From assembly GCA_946811695.1 (NCBI GenBank), contig OX328126.1, forward strand, positions 88,248,285 to 88,312,284: 64,000 bases of DNA, written 5' to 3'. Below, piece by piece: positions 35,856 to 46,514 of the stretch. Position 1 is the first letter of the stretch; every line of letters begins with the position of its first letter. The translations under genes and the position numbers were made by a program. The notes under the pieces were generated by a model that saw only the letters and a program-made list of their open reading frames with translations, ran no database searches and was not told where the DNA came from. This stretch comes from Gonocerus acuteangulatus. Lineage: Eukaryota; Arthropoda; Insecta; Hemiptera; Coreidae.

Positions 35856-36595
35856 GTATTGTCGTCAAATTGATTGAAATAGCCACTTCAACTCCGTATA
35901 CCGGTGAGAAATATGAGCCATGTCTGAGGGTATCGAGGATAAATCTAACTTACATGCTGTTTCCTATAAATTGAAACGTGAAAGACGGAGGGGGCGCTCT
36001 AGGTGTTTTATTCGACTTTTCTTCAATTAGAAATCAGTCCGAAAACAGGGAATATGTTACGAAAGAAGAGAACAACATTCTAGAAACATGGGACCTGTTC
36101 TCTTTTAATCGCAAGAAGGAGGGATTGCTCGAATATAGTTGAGGTCATTATAAGAAATTTCTTAATGTTGTTGACTTTCATTATTATTTTCTATTTTTAT
36201 TTCCATGTATGGTTTACTAATTTATTTTTTTAAATTTTCTGAAACAATATCATTAAGAATAATAATCAGTATTAAGATACAATAAAGAAGATATTGTATC
36301 TGAATGACGACAGAACTAACAGATAACAACAAGATATCTTCTATCTTCGTTGCTTTAATCTCTCTTGGGAAAACAATGATCTTATTGTGTTTGTTTCAGT
36401 CCAACAAACAGTTTGATGTCTCATCACAATTTAGTGACATTTCTTTCAAGCTTGTCTGGGTCCGAAGAGAGTGATCAGTACAAGATGTCTCCTGCAAATC
36501 TATTGATAAAAACTTTGATAATCCTTGTAGACATTCATGGTCCATGTTAATTAATATTTTAAAATCCTATGGATATGGCCGTGTCATTGTGATAA
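35856..36595. other. Non-coding, no recognised feature
   Basis: Low-complexity patches only. A GATACAATAAAGAAGATATTGTATC inverted pair near 36276-36300 could form a small hairpin. Confidence 0.35.
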
Positions 36596-36597
36596 TA

Positions 36598-36640
36598 ACA
36601 AACGTTTCGTCAGATATTCTACCAGTTTCCTCAGGGTTTC
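36598..36640 (-). ncRNA. Hammerhead-like motif, family P6
   Basis: Minus strand: CTGAGGA, a weak AT-rich stem II region, then GAAACGTTTG. The downstream minus-strand sequence (36540-36595) contains ATTATCACAATGACACGGCC. The single copy makes family status uncertain, and stem II is imperfect. Confidence 0.4.
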
Positions 36641-37100
36641 TTCTGAGAATGGAGATCGATTTTAGTCTGGATCTTCTTTAAACCTGGTCGGGTAATGATT
36701 TTACCCTTTTTTTTTTTTTTTAGGTTTTTCTTCTAAGGTTTTTAAAGGGTTAGGAAAAAAACTATCTTCATTGTGGAAAAAAAAACCTGAGGAATCTGGC
36801 AAAACTTTGGTTATAAGCACACAAAACATACTTTTTTTATTGCCAGTTGTTTATTTCACTCATTCAGAGGTAATTTACCTATTGAGTTTTGATCTAACAT
36901 TATTTTTTAAATATTCTTTATCGATTATCCTTACTAGATAAGGATAAAAAATAAAATAATACTCTAATCTATATAATAAAATCTCATGTAATACTAGGAC
37001 CCCGCAATATTCCTAGTAAACATATCCACAATACTCCAGTTAAAACTCTCATTAAGAAATGGATTTGAAAAATAAAACGCTAATTACTTATAAAAAATAC
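36641..37100. other. AT-rich non-coding downstream of helical-protein gene
   Basis: Contains a T run (36709-36721) and no recognised gene. It is 3' of the minus-strand gene. Confidence 0.4.
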
Positions 37101-37101
37101 A

Positions 37102-37144
37102 TTTATTTTATATGAGTACAGTAACTTATAATTTAAAGTTTATT
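37102..37144 (-). promoter_or_regulatory. Candidate polyadenylation signals
   Basis: AATAAA occurs on the minus strand at 37139-37144 and 37102-37107, 44 and 81 nt after the stop codon at 37188, a normal distance. Confidence 0.5.
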
Positions 37145-37187
37145 TTAGTTAAATAAATTTAGAACTTCATTAATTTTTTATTATAAT

Positions 37188-37295
37188 TTATGATGATGGT
37201 GGTTGCTTCGGTAACTGGAAATTCGCTGCTTGTTCTTGGAGTTTTTCTACTAACTCCTTCCCCTTCTCGCCCAAGCTTTCGCCAACTTTCTGCAT
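37188..37295 (-). CDS. Helical hemolymph-type protein, last exon
   Basis: Begins right after a TTTCAG acceptor and encodes 35 residues (MQKVGESLGEKGKELVEKLQ ... FQLPKQPPSS) then TAA. It joins the upstream exon (39268-39558) in phase 0. The first 25 residues have an amphipathic heptad-like pattern (V, L, L, V, L spaced 3-4 apart). The Pro-rich tail closes the protein. The ATG at the exon start is an internal Met, not an initiation codon. The intron to the previous exon is about 2.0 kb and holds repeats. AATAAA signals follow. Family assignment is discussed with the other exon. Confidence 0.8.
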   Translation of the reverse strand: MQKVGESLGEKGKELVEKLQEQAANFQLPKQPPSS

Positions 37296-37298
37296 CTG

Positions 37299-37600
37299 AA
37301 ACAGCGATGAGAGAATCAAATAGTATAATCTACTTTTCATTTTATTTCATTTAACTGTGAAACCCAATCAGCACTTCTTTAATGATTAGTGAACTTTAGC
37401 CTAATAAAAGTGCTTTTTGGTAAAATAATTCTGCTTCAATATTTAGTATACCCAGAAAATAAGTAAATAAGAAATTCAAAAAACCATAACGAAATTACGA
37501 CTAACCAAATGCTACTTTTTTAGGGAAAAGATTAATTAAACTATATGAAATTATTAATAATGATTTAAAAATTTCAATATTTGTAACGGGATCAGGTGCA
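37299..37600. other. Intron, AT-rich
   Basis: Part of the intron between the two helical-protein exons; no repeat recognised. Confidence 0.5.
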
Positions 37601-37925
37601 ACGGTCCTATTGGGACGGCGACGCTGTGTCTACTTCCTATGCGCTCTGTCAGGCACTTAAAGGGGGATGCCGTGTGGATGGGACCGACCTAGGAAGGTAC
37701 TGGGGAGAGCAACTTTTGTTGAGGAACGGGACGGAGGTACCTTAAAAAAGTCCCACTCGCAGAAACTTACTCTTTGCGTGATTCCGTTCTTATCCACAGT
37801 GTCATTTGGAAAGATTGTAATAGAAGCAGTTATTATTTTGGTTCCACCATTCGTGAAGTGCTTTTAAAGCCCATGATACAAAGGGGCAATAAACCCTTAC
37901 CTGATAGGGTCGGCCAGCCCCCATA
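37601..37925. repeat. GC-richer intronic insert of unknown type
   Basis: About 325 bp clearly richer in G and C than the intron around it (GGACGGCGACGCTG, GGGGAGAGCAAC, GGTCGGCCAGCCCCC). A short plus-strand frame (37667-37867) shows no domain. Only one copy is in the window, so I cannot tell whether it is a SINE, a MITE or an exon of another gene. Confidence 0.35.
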
Positions 37926-38049
37926 ATCCAAAAGAAAAAATCTTTCAAATTTTCTTGTCTTCTTCTACTAAAATACTAATTCTTCAAGAATATGCAATTT
38001 AAAACAAAAACGACCAATTAAAAAGTGAGTAAAACAACCGTTAAAAAGA

Positions 38050-38760
38050 AGAAAAAAAACACATTTAAAGTTTTAAGCACTTATTTCTCCGATTGACATC
38101 GCCTAATCAAAACTTGCTTCAGAACTTTTTTGTAGAAAATTTAATAAGCTTTCGAATGATCACCTTCCACTTACTACAATTTCTCGACCGTTTTCGAGAT
38201 ATTAAGGAAAATATAAGAAGTTCCTTATGTTATTCTAATCCTTCTTTAACTCCAAACATTACCAGAATTTAAACATCTTTGTTTATATGAATTTCAAACA
38301 AGCACAAAATATTTTAACTGAATCCCATGAGAAAGTAATCCCATGATTCTAAGTACCCAAACCAAAAATTTAATTAAACAACTATTTTTCCACTTTACTC
38401 GAAAACGGTTAAAGCTTTCGCCTTAAAAATGGTTTCATTCATTTTCCTAGACCAAGAAGCCTTTAAAACGAGTACTTCCAAGCATATGAAGTAAGCATAA
38501 CGATTTTTTTTCGCTCGAATTTCCCTCCAAAAACCATGTTCCAGTAAGCGGATTGTGCTGGTTAACAAACTTTACCATTCAAATTAGACGAAAGACTTTT
38601 GTACCTAATTTAATCAAAATCGGTCCATTTTTAGAGAAGCTACTGCGCGAATAGAAAAATGCATAAATACAAACACACGCACACACACACAAATTTCAAC
38701 CACCTTTATTTTCGTTCTCTAGGGCTTCTGAAAAGTAAATTTTTCTACGTTCTACGTACG
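38050..38760 (+). mobile_element. Family A internal segment in intron
   Basis: TTTTAAGCACTTATTTCTCC ... TTCGAGATATTAAGGAAA and the later CGGATT ... GTGCTGGTTAAC, ATCAAAATCGG blocks match 44640-45840 in order, with a (CA)n tract (38675-38690) in place of (TA)n. Single copy of the 350-bp unit that is duplicated at 44640. Confidence 0.7.
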
Positions 38761-38872
38761 GACTGCGCAGTCCAAATCTTGAGATATTCCTCACCGTAAA
38801 TGATACATCCTTTAGGCCGGAGTTGAACTGTACAGTCCTTCAAAGTAGAATGATAAAACCAATAGATTAACT

Positions 38873-38919
38873 CGGTGCTCATGGCCCTAGTACTCGATGC
38901 ATCAAAAAAAAAAAAAAAA
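38873..38919 (+). mobile_element. Severely 5'-truncated SINE with target duplication
   Basis: About 31 bp (CGGTGCTCATGGCCCTAGTA ... GATGCATC) plus a poly(A) tail, flanked by a 12-bp duplication AATAGATTAACT at 38861-38872 and 38920-38931. The body aligns with the insert at 48285-48357, so both are 3' stubs of one SINE family. Confidence 0.8.
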
Positions 38920-39020
38920 AATAGATTAACTGTACAGACCATTGAGGCCAGGACTGTACAGGCCAGGGCTGATGTGCAAGAGGATATTCACATGCAGTGG
39001 GTCTACAATAACTGGAATGT

Positions 39021-39205
39021 GCAGTTTCTTGCCTTGAGGTTTATTAACTTATCGTGTGTGTGCTAGATCCGTCCAGTCCAATCTTTAAGGCCAAACTGCG
39101 CAGTCTCTGCCTTGAGGTTTATTAACTTATCGTGTGTGTGCTAGATCCGTCCAGTCCAATCTTTAAGGCCAAACTGTGCAGTCTCTGCCTTGAGGTTTGA
39201 ACTGA
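39021..39205. repeat. 79-bp tandem repeat, about 2.3 copies
   Basis: GCAGTCTCTGCCTTGAGG recurs at 39021 (one variant), 39100 and 39178, spacing 79 and 78 bp. The second unit is nearly identical to the first. Lies in the intron just 3' of the helical-protein exon. Confidence 0.85.
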
Positions 39206-39267
39206 TCGTGTATGACCTTAAGAATTATTATATCGAACATAAATTATTAATTTTTTTTTAAATTTAC

Positions 39268-39558
39268 CTGCTGAAAGAGTGACGAGGATGTGACGTTATT
39301 CATGACCGATTTAAACCCTTCATTTAGATTGGCGATGAACTTATTAATGCTTTCGGATCCCGAGTCTCCACTTGGCGCATCTCTCTTCTCCCTAGCTTCT
39401 GATAGTACCTGCTGGAACTGCGCGGATACACTGGCAGCATCTTCTGCGGGTTGTGCTTGCAGGGAGCGGATAATCCGCTTTGCTGTTTCCGACCACTCGG
39501 ATACGAGGTCCTTGAACCCAGACACTTGTCCTTGGCTGGGCTCCTCCAGACAGTAGAT
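39268..39558 (-). CDS. Helical hemolymph-type protein, internal exon (apolipophorin-III-like)
   Basis: A 97-codon exon bounded by GTTTCAG|ATC and CAG|GTAAAT on the minus strand. With the last exon it gives 132 residues rich in Glu, Lys, Ser, Ala and Gln. Predicted amphipathic helices are GFKDLVSEWSETAKRIIRSL (residues 13-32), VSAQFQQVLSEAREKR (44-59) and INKFIANLNEGFKSVMNNV (71-89). The pattern, size and exon phase resemble apolipophorin-III-type exchangeable lipid-binding hemolymph proteins, which carry lipid on lipophorin; identity is not provable here. The N-terminal exon with signal peptide should lie at higher coordinates but was not found. An alternative is another secreted helical-bundle protein. 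Base composition is much less AT-rich than flanks, supporting coding. Confidence 0.8.
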
Positions 39559-39638
39559 CTGAAACACAAAAAATTACCAAAAATTACTGATAAAATACTA
39601 AGGCAATAAAGTGATAAGGTCGTCCTTAGTTAAGTACC

Positions 39639-39675
39639 TCCTGAAGAGGCGTCTACGGGCGCGAAACATGTAGAG
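39639..39675 (+). ncRNA. Hammerhead ribozyme-like motif in gene intron or 5' flank
   Basis: CTGAAGA (39641-39647), GGCGTCTACGGGCGC stem II region, GAAACATGTAGAG (39663-39675). It resembles the P5 type (GAAACATGTAGAGCC). It lies 80 bp beyond the acceptor of the internal exon, antisense to the gene. Confidence 0.55.
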
Positions 39676-39935
39676 TGTAATATAATGTTTATTACGAGAA
39701 CATGAATTGTTTAAATATATATATGACCTGCCGCTATTTTTAAAATAAATTATTTATAAATAAAAGGGTCACAATTTTGTACAAACAATAAGATAAACTT
39801 TCGAGCTAGAGAAAGTTAAAAACTTACGTTTTTGCGAAACTAGACTTACAGAAAAACATATAGAACTGGCGAATAAGGCGGAAGGTCAATAAAATTACGC
39901 CACACACTTTCAGACTTTTTATTTCTCTTCCCTAC

Positions 39936-39972
39936 ATGTTTCGCACCATTTTTAGTGCCTCTTCAGAGGAAT
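39936..39972 (-). ncRNA. Hammerhead ribozyme-like motif (P1 palindrome, left)
   Basis: Minus strand: CTGAAGA, GGCACTAAAAATGGTGC stem II region, GAAACATGTA. Confidence 0.6.
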
Positions 39973-40119
39973 ATACTTAAACCTTAAATTCAGCCTCAAC
40001 TTGAGGAATAGAACCTTTCACTAGCAGGGCCTCGTCTAGACTCTCTCAGGGTAGCCTAGACGAGGCCCTGCTAGTGGAAGGTTCTATTAGCACTTTCCTC
40101 CGAAGGAAAGTAGCTATAT

Positions 40120-40122
40120 ATA

Positions 40123-40192
<70 letters not shown>
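40120..40192. repeat. (TA)n microsatellite
   Basis: About 73 bp TA between the family A start and the ATGTCTGTTAACACGATAGC block. Confidence 0.9.
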
Positions 40193-40194
<2 letters not shown>

Positions 40195-40760
40195 TGTTAA
40201 CACGATAGCGGCCAGAGTTTTTGTTTTTTCGTCACGAAACTTGGTATATAGCATTCAATTAGCAAACGATTGAACGAGTTCGTTAACCACCAAAATCGGT
40301 CCACCGGAAGGGGGGTTTACCCCGAACCCAAAACACTAATTTGACCATTTCAGCCGTAATATTTGTTATATTTCAACGAAACTTGGTATTCGTAGTGGTA
40401 ATATAGACAGAAAAGTGAGTTATAAAAATGAACTAAATCGGTTCATGAGGAGGGGGGGGGGGTTTACTCCGGGCCCACAATACCAATTCGCCACTACCAG
40501 CCGTGATTTTAGATATATTTCGACGAAACTCGGTATTCATAGTGGCAATCCACACGTAAATATGTGTTTTAAAAATAAACTCAATCGGTTCATTAGGAGG
40601 GGGTTTACTCCGGACCCAAATTACTAATATACTCATACTGGTCGTAATTTCTGCTGTATTGTATCGAAACGCGGTATACGTCGTGGGTAACTCATGAGAA
40701 AGAAGTGTTGAAAATATGAGCTGAATCGGTCTATCGGAAAGGGGGGTTTACTTTGTAATA
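40193..40760 (+). repeat. Degenerate 145-bp tandem units
   Basis: Four to five diverged units each with CGAAAC..GGTAT, AATCGGTTCAT, a G tract and TTTACTCCGG. Homologous to 50994-51700 and, inverted, 54230-54520. Confidence 0.8.
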
Positions 40761-41648
40761 TATTTCAATAGAAAAGCCAGCCAGACATAGGTTCACAAAG
40801 GCGCCGCAAGGAGCGCTTTCTACCACTAGAGTGACTGTATCCGGTTCCTGCGTTAGATCAAAATACGATAATATGAGGTTTTTTTGTATTTATTACGAAG
40901 TGTAGTAGGTACCATGTGTAAACATAACTCTGGAAGCAAATTAATAATTTATCAGTTACTCATTACAAAATTAAAAGAGAACTATTCATGTTTTTCCTCA
41001 AGTTGAGGCTGAATTTAAGGTTTAAGTATATTCCCCTGAAGAGGGACCTAAAAGGGTGCGAAACATGTAGGGAAGAGAAATAAAAAGTCTAAAAGTGTGT
41101 GGCGTAATTTTATTAACCTTCCGCCTTATTCGCCAGTTCTATATATTTGAGCTAAGGATCATTTAATGAATAATTACAGAAAAACTTTTTATTACTCATA
41201 GGTTGTGGAAAATCTAATGAAATCTTTGATGAGGTTGTAGGTTGGCAAATCAAGAGTTTCTGGCTTCTGCCACTAGGCGCGCTCTATCTCTTTGCTGCTT
41301 TATTATTGTAAGAAGATGTTTTTTTTCATGGAGACGCTTTTATTTTCAACGAGATCAATAGACAGAGATGTTAGGTTTTGTGTATTTATTAAGAAGAGTA
41401 GTACCATGAGTACACTAAACTCTGGTAGGAGACTAATTACAAATTAAGAATATAAACAATTGCTTATTGCAAAGGTAAAAGAGAAGAATTATTAATGTTT
41501 TTATTTTATTTAAATAGGTTATTTTAAACAAATTATTCAGGAATGCAGACTAAACTACCCAAATTCTGAGGAAAGTGATGCAGCTCCTGCGTGACGGAAT
41601 TTTTGTTGTGGTGCCAAAGATCCTGCTTCGCTTTGAAATTTCATTTTA
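40667..41648 (+). repeat. Left arm of 3.35-kb inverted duplication
   Basis: 982 bp that recur in reverse complement at 43037-44018 with very few differences (for example GATGTTAGG versus GATATGTTAGG-side variant near 41370/43318). The arm includes family A sequence, the right half of the P1 palindrome and further host-like repeat DNA, so the whole composite was copied after those insertions. Confidence 0.9.
41034..41068 (+). ncRNA. Hammerhead ribozyme-like motif (P1 palindrome, right)
   Basis: CTGAAGA (41036-41042), GGGACCTAAAAGGGTGC with a weakened stem II, GAAACATGTAGGG. The stem has more mismatches than the 3735 copy. Confidence 0.5.
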
Positions 41649-41651
41649 TTT

Positions 41652-42125
41652 TTTTTTTTCTAATTAAATACTTTTTATCAATATTTAGTATATTGTTTAT
41701 ACCTTTGTTGAAAACTATTGATTGCTAATTGATGAATCGGTTTACAACTAAGTAGTCTTTATGAATATTTAGTATATAACCTATGTTTGGATCTGTGTTT
41801 TTGGGGTGCTCTCCGCCTAGGCTTTGTATTTGTGTCGGCAGATACCTGGGGTATATTTACAGCTCTTGAGGATTAACTCTTAGCAGGTAAATTTCCTGCT
41901 AAGAGTTAATCCTCAAGAGCTGTAAATATACCCCAGGTATCTGCCGACACAAATACAAAGCCTAGGCGGAGAGCACCCCAAAAACTCAGATCCAAACATA
42001 AGGTTATATACTAAATATTCATAAAGACTACTTAGTTGTAAACCGATTCATCAATTAGCAATCAATAGTTTTCAACAAAGGTTATATACTAAATATTGAT
42101 AAAAAGTATTTAATTAGAAAAAAAA
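41652..42125. repeat. Inner 470-bp palindrome
   Basis: Arms of about 230 bp meet at a spacer of about 8 bp: CTTAGCAGGTAAATTTCCTGCTAAG at the centre (41879-41903). Near-perfect pairing apart from small indels. It lies off-centre between the arms of the larger inverted duplication. Confidence 0.9.
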
Positions 42126-42389
42126 CAATATTCCACAAGACTTGTTTTTGATCCATTTGTGTCTACTCCATAGACTTAATTAGGTATATTATTCTTTTGT
42201 AGTTGGGCAACTAAACTTTGTTTTATTTTGTTAAATAAAGTTTTTTTTCTTGACTTGTTATTCGTCAAGACTTTTATTTGTCCTTGTGTATTTACTAGAT
42301 AGGTTTTATTCGGCATATTATTCTATATAGGCAATATTAGGCAGGGTATTCTACTGCCTAGTACTAATCTTGTGTACTTCTTCTTGATC
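42126..42389. other. AT-rich spacer
   Basis: No recognised feature between the inner palindrome and the MITE. Confidence 0.4.
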
Positions 42390-42397
42390 CTTCTGTA

Positions 42398-42648
42398 CAT
42401 GGGCGTATATAAAAACAATTTCGGGGGGGGGCTGAGACCATTTCCAGGGTATGGAATACTAAATATTTAGAGCTTGGAATAGTTTTAGGCAACTAAAACG
42501 CTATTACACGTAAAATAAAATTTGTTTTATGAACTAAGTGATCTTATTTAATTTATTTTTAAGGGTTTTACGAGAAGTTCTTATCATCAATTCAAAATTT
42601 CGGGAGGGGCTGCAGCCCCCTCAGCCCCCCCCCTCATATACGCCCATG
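42398..42648. mobile_element. hAT-like MITE with 8-bp target duplication
   Basis: 251 bp with 13-bp perfect inverted ends CATGGGCGTATAT / ATATACGCCCATG and flanking 8-bp duplication CTTCTGTA (42390-42397, 42649-42656). Eight-base duplication is the hAT signature. G and C tracts lie just inside the ends. No coding. A decayed relative sits at 1739-1974. Confidence 0.85.
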
Positions 42649-42656
42649 CTTCTGTA

Positions 42657-42838
42657 TCCTCTAGAAAGGCTTTATTAGGCATATTTTGTATTGATTTATA
42701 GAGGTTTGCTTTAGAATGAGAGCCAGATTCTGTAATTTCCGCTTCTGTGTAAAAGTTAGCTACTGTCGGTGTCCCTGACGCCTTAATATCACTTTTATTC
42801 GAGATGTTCGAGAGGATTTTGACAATTTTCACGAGATA

Positions 42839-42873
<35 letters not shown>

Positions 42874-43036
42874 AGTTTATTTCTTTTCTAAGCTTATCAA
42901 ATGGCACTAGGGACATGAACGGAACCGCGCTAAGATGCTGCAGTTCCTGCGAGTCGGACTTTTTTAAGCGTAGAATAGAAACAGGTAATATTTTGTCTTA
43001 ATTTATCGCGAAAACTGTAAATAAATGTAAAAAAAA
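42657..43036. other. Spacer with poly(A) and family A border
   Basis: Poly(A) at about 42842-42870. CGGAACCGCGCTAAGATGC and CCTGCGAGTCGGACTTTTTT (42919-42967) are the family A border also seen at 45858-45934. Confidence 0.55.
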
Positions 43037-44018
43037 TGAAATGAAATTTCAAAGCGAAGCAGGATCTTTGGCACCACAACAAAAATTCCGTCACGCAGGA
43101 GCTGCATCACTTTCCTCAGAATTTGGGTAGTTTAGTCTGCATTCCTGAATAATTTGTTTAAAATAACCTATTTAAATAAAATAAAAACATTAATAATTCT
43201 TCTCTTTTACCTTTGCAATAAGCAATTGTTTATATTCTTAATTTGTAATTAGTCTCCTACCAGAGTTTAGTGTACTCATGGTACTACTCTTCTTAATAAA
43301 TACACAAAACCTAACATATCTGTCTATTGATCTCGTTGAAAATAAAAGCGTCTCCATGAAAAAAAACATCTTCTTACAATAATAAAGCAGCAAAGAGATA
43401 GAGCGCGCCTAGTGGCAGAAGCCAGAAACTCTTGATTTGCCAACCTACAACCTCATCAAAGATTTCATTAGATTTTCCACAACCTATGAGTAATAAAAAG
43501 TTTTTCTGTAATTATTCATTAAATGATCCTTAGCTCAAATATATAGAACTGGCGAATAAGGCGGAAGGTTAATAAAATTACGCCACACACTTTCAGACTT
43601 TTTATTTCTCTTCCCTACATGTTTCGCACCCTTTTAGGTCCCTCTTCAGGGGAATATACTTAAACCTTAAATTCAGCCTCAACTTGAGGAAAAACATGAA
43701 TAGTTCTCTTTTAATTTTGTAATGAGTAACTGATAAATTATTAATTTGCTTCCAGAGTTATGTTTACACATGGTACCTACTACACTTCGTAATAAATACA
43801 AAAAAACCTCATATTATCGTATTTTGATCTAACGCAGGAACCGGATACAGTCACTCTAGTGGTAGAAAGCGCTCCTTGCGGCGCCTTTGTGAACCTATGT
43901 CTGGCTGGCTTTTCTATTGAAATATATTACAAAGTAAACCCCCCTTTCCGATAGACCGATTCAGCTCATATTTTCAACACTTCTTTCTCATGAGTTACCC
44001 ACGACGTATACCGCGTTT
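43037..44018 (-). repeat. Right arm of 3.35-kb inverted duplication
   Basis: Reverse complement of 40667-41648; sums of paired coordinates stay at 84685 at both ends, so there is almost no net indel. The central 1.39 kb holds another palindrome and a MITE. Confidence 0.9.
43614..43651 (-). ncRNA. Hammerhead-like motif in right duplication arm
   Basis: Mirror copy of 41034-41068, produced by the inverted duplication, not by a separate insertion. Confidence 0.5.
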
Positions 44019-44389
44019 CCGTATTATATAGAATAATATGCAAAATAAAGCCTATCTAGTGGATAAAAATAAAAAAGCCGTTCGTGGTGGTAGAAAATCT
44101 TAAAAGTATTTCGCTCAGAAATCTCCGAAATATTGTCACTAATTTTACGTATCCTGTTTTATAGCCAAATAGATTTATATTCTATAATCAATAAGAAAAA
44201 CCTACTAACAACAAAAAACTATGGGTAACAGATGAAAATAGGGAATACCAAGAATAATTCTCAAGAACGAAATCAACACCAGTACTGTAATCTAGATATT
44301 CATACGGCATCTTCGAATTCTAACAAACAAAATATTGATTCTAATTATACGTATCCTGTTTTATTGACAAATACATTTGACTACTATAA
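44019..44389. other. Non-coding, decayed transposon context
   Basis: Two diverged repeats of TACGTATCCTGTTTTAT..CAAAT (44146, 44349) suggest an old tandem duplication around the transposase fragment. Confidence 0.35.
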
Positions 44390-44506
44390 GCAATTAAAAA
44401 CACTAGGGAATATGCCAAAGAACTCGGAGTAGGAGCCTCGACAGTTTCAAGACATTTGAAGGAAATCGACAAATCCAAAACTGACATTTCATACGGTACA
44501 GCCTGA
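44390..44506 (+). pseudogene. Transposase N-terminal HTH fragment (pogo/CENP-B type)
   Basis: Frame includes REYAKELGVGASTVSRHLKE, a helix-turn-helix with the A.E.GVG.STVS pattern of CENP-B/pogo or related transposases, then stops at 44504. Only about 38 codons. No element ends were identified. Related to, but distinct from, the 9564-9647 fragment. Confidence 0.5.
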
Positions 44507-44639
44507 TATATTTTTAACAATGAATTGTTTTTCTTATTTTAATTAATCTGTTTTATTGTCAAATACATTATTCAACTTTAAGCAATTAAAAAATAACAAG
44601 GAATAAAAACAAACAAAAAGAACCGTTCGAATAAACGAA

Positions 44640-45340
44640 ATCAATTACTTCAAAGTTTAAGCACTTATTTCTCCGATTGACATAGCCTAATCAAAAATTG
44701 TTTTAGAATCTTTTTTGTAGAACATTTAGTAAGCTTTCGCATGGTAACCCTCCGTTTACCAATATTCCTAACCGTCTTCGAGATATTAGGGAATGTATGC
44801 GAAGTTCCCAAAACATTTCATGTCTGTTAATAAAATATTTTATTCTAATCCTTCCTTAGCTCCAAACGTAACCAAAATTTTAACATATTAGTGTTGATGA
44901 AATTCAAACATGCAGAAAATGTTTCAACTGAATCCCATAATTTTAAGTATCAAAATCAAAGACAAAAAGAACAGTTCGAATAAGCGAAATCAATTACTTT
45001 AAAGTTTTAAGCACTTATTTCTCCGATTGACATCGCATAATCAAAACTTTCATTAGAACCTTTTTTGTAGAGCATTTAGGAAGCATTCTAATGGTATTCT
45101 TCCGTTTCCCAAATTCTCAACCTTTTTCGAGATATTAAGGAAAGTATACAAAGTTACCATAACTTTTTTATGTCTGTTAATAAAATATTTTATTCTAACC
45201 CTTCCTTAACTCCAAACGCAACCAAAATTTCAACATATTAGTTTTAATGAAAGTAGAACATGCAGTAAATGTTTCGACTGAATCCCTTGATTCTAAGTAC
45301 CCAAACCAAAAACGGCATTCAAAAATTATTTTTTCAGTTT
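44640..45340 (+). repeat. 350-bp tandem duplication within family A
   Basis: TTTAAGCACTTATTTCTCCG begins at about 44655 and again at 45005, period about 350 bp. Both units carry TTGTAGA..ATTTAG, CGAGATATTA and TGTCTGTTAATAAAATATTT. Units are diverged by several percent. Single unit at 38050. Confidence 0.8.
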
Positions 45341-45960
<620 letters not shown>

Positions 45961-46514
45961 TTTAGCTACTGAATATGATTAAAAAAAAAACTGTCAGACA
46001 CTGTCTGCATTTATTCTCTGAGGTCTGAAATGGTAAACAATGCTTATAAAGTCTGGCAGATATTCAATTATTTAGGCTGAGAGAGAATAATTAGTGATAT
46101 ACTAAAGATATTGTTGTATTTTTAGCTGATAAACAATGCGACGAAGATAGCGTTGGCCTCATTTTAGCATTGTAGAAAAATTAAGGTTTGTAGAGATTCT
46201 AAGTGCATAAAATAATTTCGAATGAATATCATAATGCCAGTAAATATCAAGAAACAATTTTATTTTCATTTATTTATTTATTATTTAAGAGCATCCGTTG
46301 CGAAGGCGATGCTCTTAATACAATTAATACAGTCGATGTAATTAATAAAGAATCAAGAACCCCCCCCCCCCAAAAAAAAAGTACAATAGAACGTAGATTA
46401 AGACAGGAATGGCTAACTGGGTGGAACATAGCGTTGACTAACTACAGACAGGACGATTGAAGTACCACATTAAAATAGCGAAAGACGCTTACATGTACCG
46501 GAAATATGTTTTCA
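45961..46514. other. Non-coding, AT-rich
   Basis: Homopolymer C then A runs at about 46361-46379. No gene recognised. Confidence 0.4.

Larger units (their letters stand above)
40088..40999 (+). mobile_element. Family A element inserted in P1 palindrome
   Basis: Starts TAGCACTTTCCTCCGAAGG (hairpin with GGAAAGTAGCTA), contains (TA)n, the 145-bp tandem units, and ends near CTATTCATGTTTTT. Removing it joins GGAAGGTTCTAT to TCCTCAAGTTGAGG, restoring the P1 sequence known from its left arm. No clear target duplication beyond T residues. Confidence 0.7.
39858..41173 (-). mobile_element. Palindromic hammerhead retroelement, family P1, with nested insertion
   Basis: Left arm 39858-40025 and right arm about 41000-41150 are inverted P1 terminal regions sharing GAACTGGCGAATAAGG / CCTTATTCGCCAGTTC. 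A 12-bp duplication TTACAGAAAAAC flanks at 39846-39857 and 41174-41185. The unpaired tail (about 28 nt; minus strand ATTATTCATTAAATGATCC) is at the right end, so the unit is minus-oriented. A 0.9-kb insert (40088-40999) interrupts it. A small inner palindrome (40030-40076, TAGACGAGGCCCTGCTAG) marks the centre. Confidence 0.75.

Noticed and set aside
39290..39556. Plus-strand and other-frame ORFs over the helical-protein exon
   Set aside because: Shadows of the minus-strand exon, which has proper splice sites and phase.
42587..43001. Overlapping plus and minus frames around the poly(A)/poly(T) run
   Set aside because: Driven by homopolymers and MITE sequence, with no domain or splice support.
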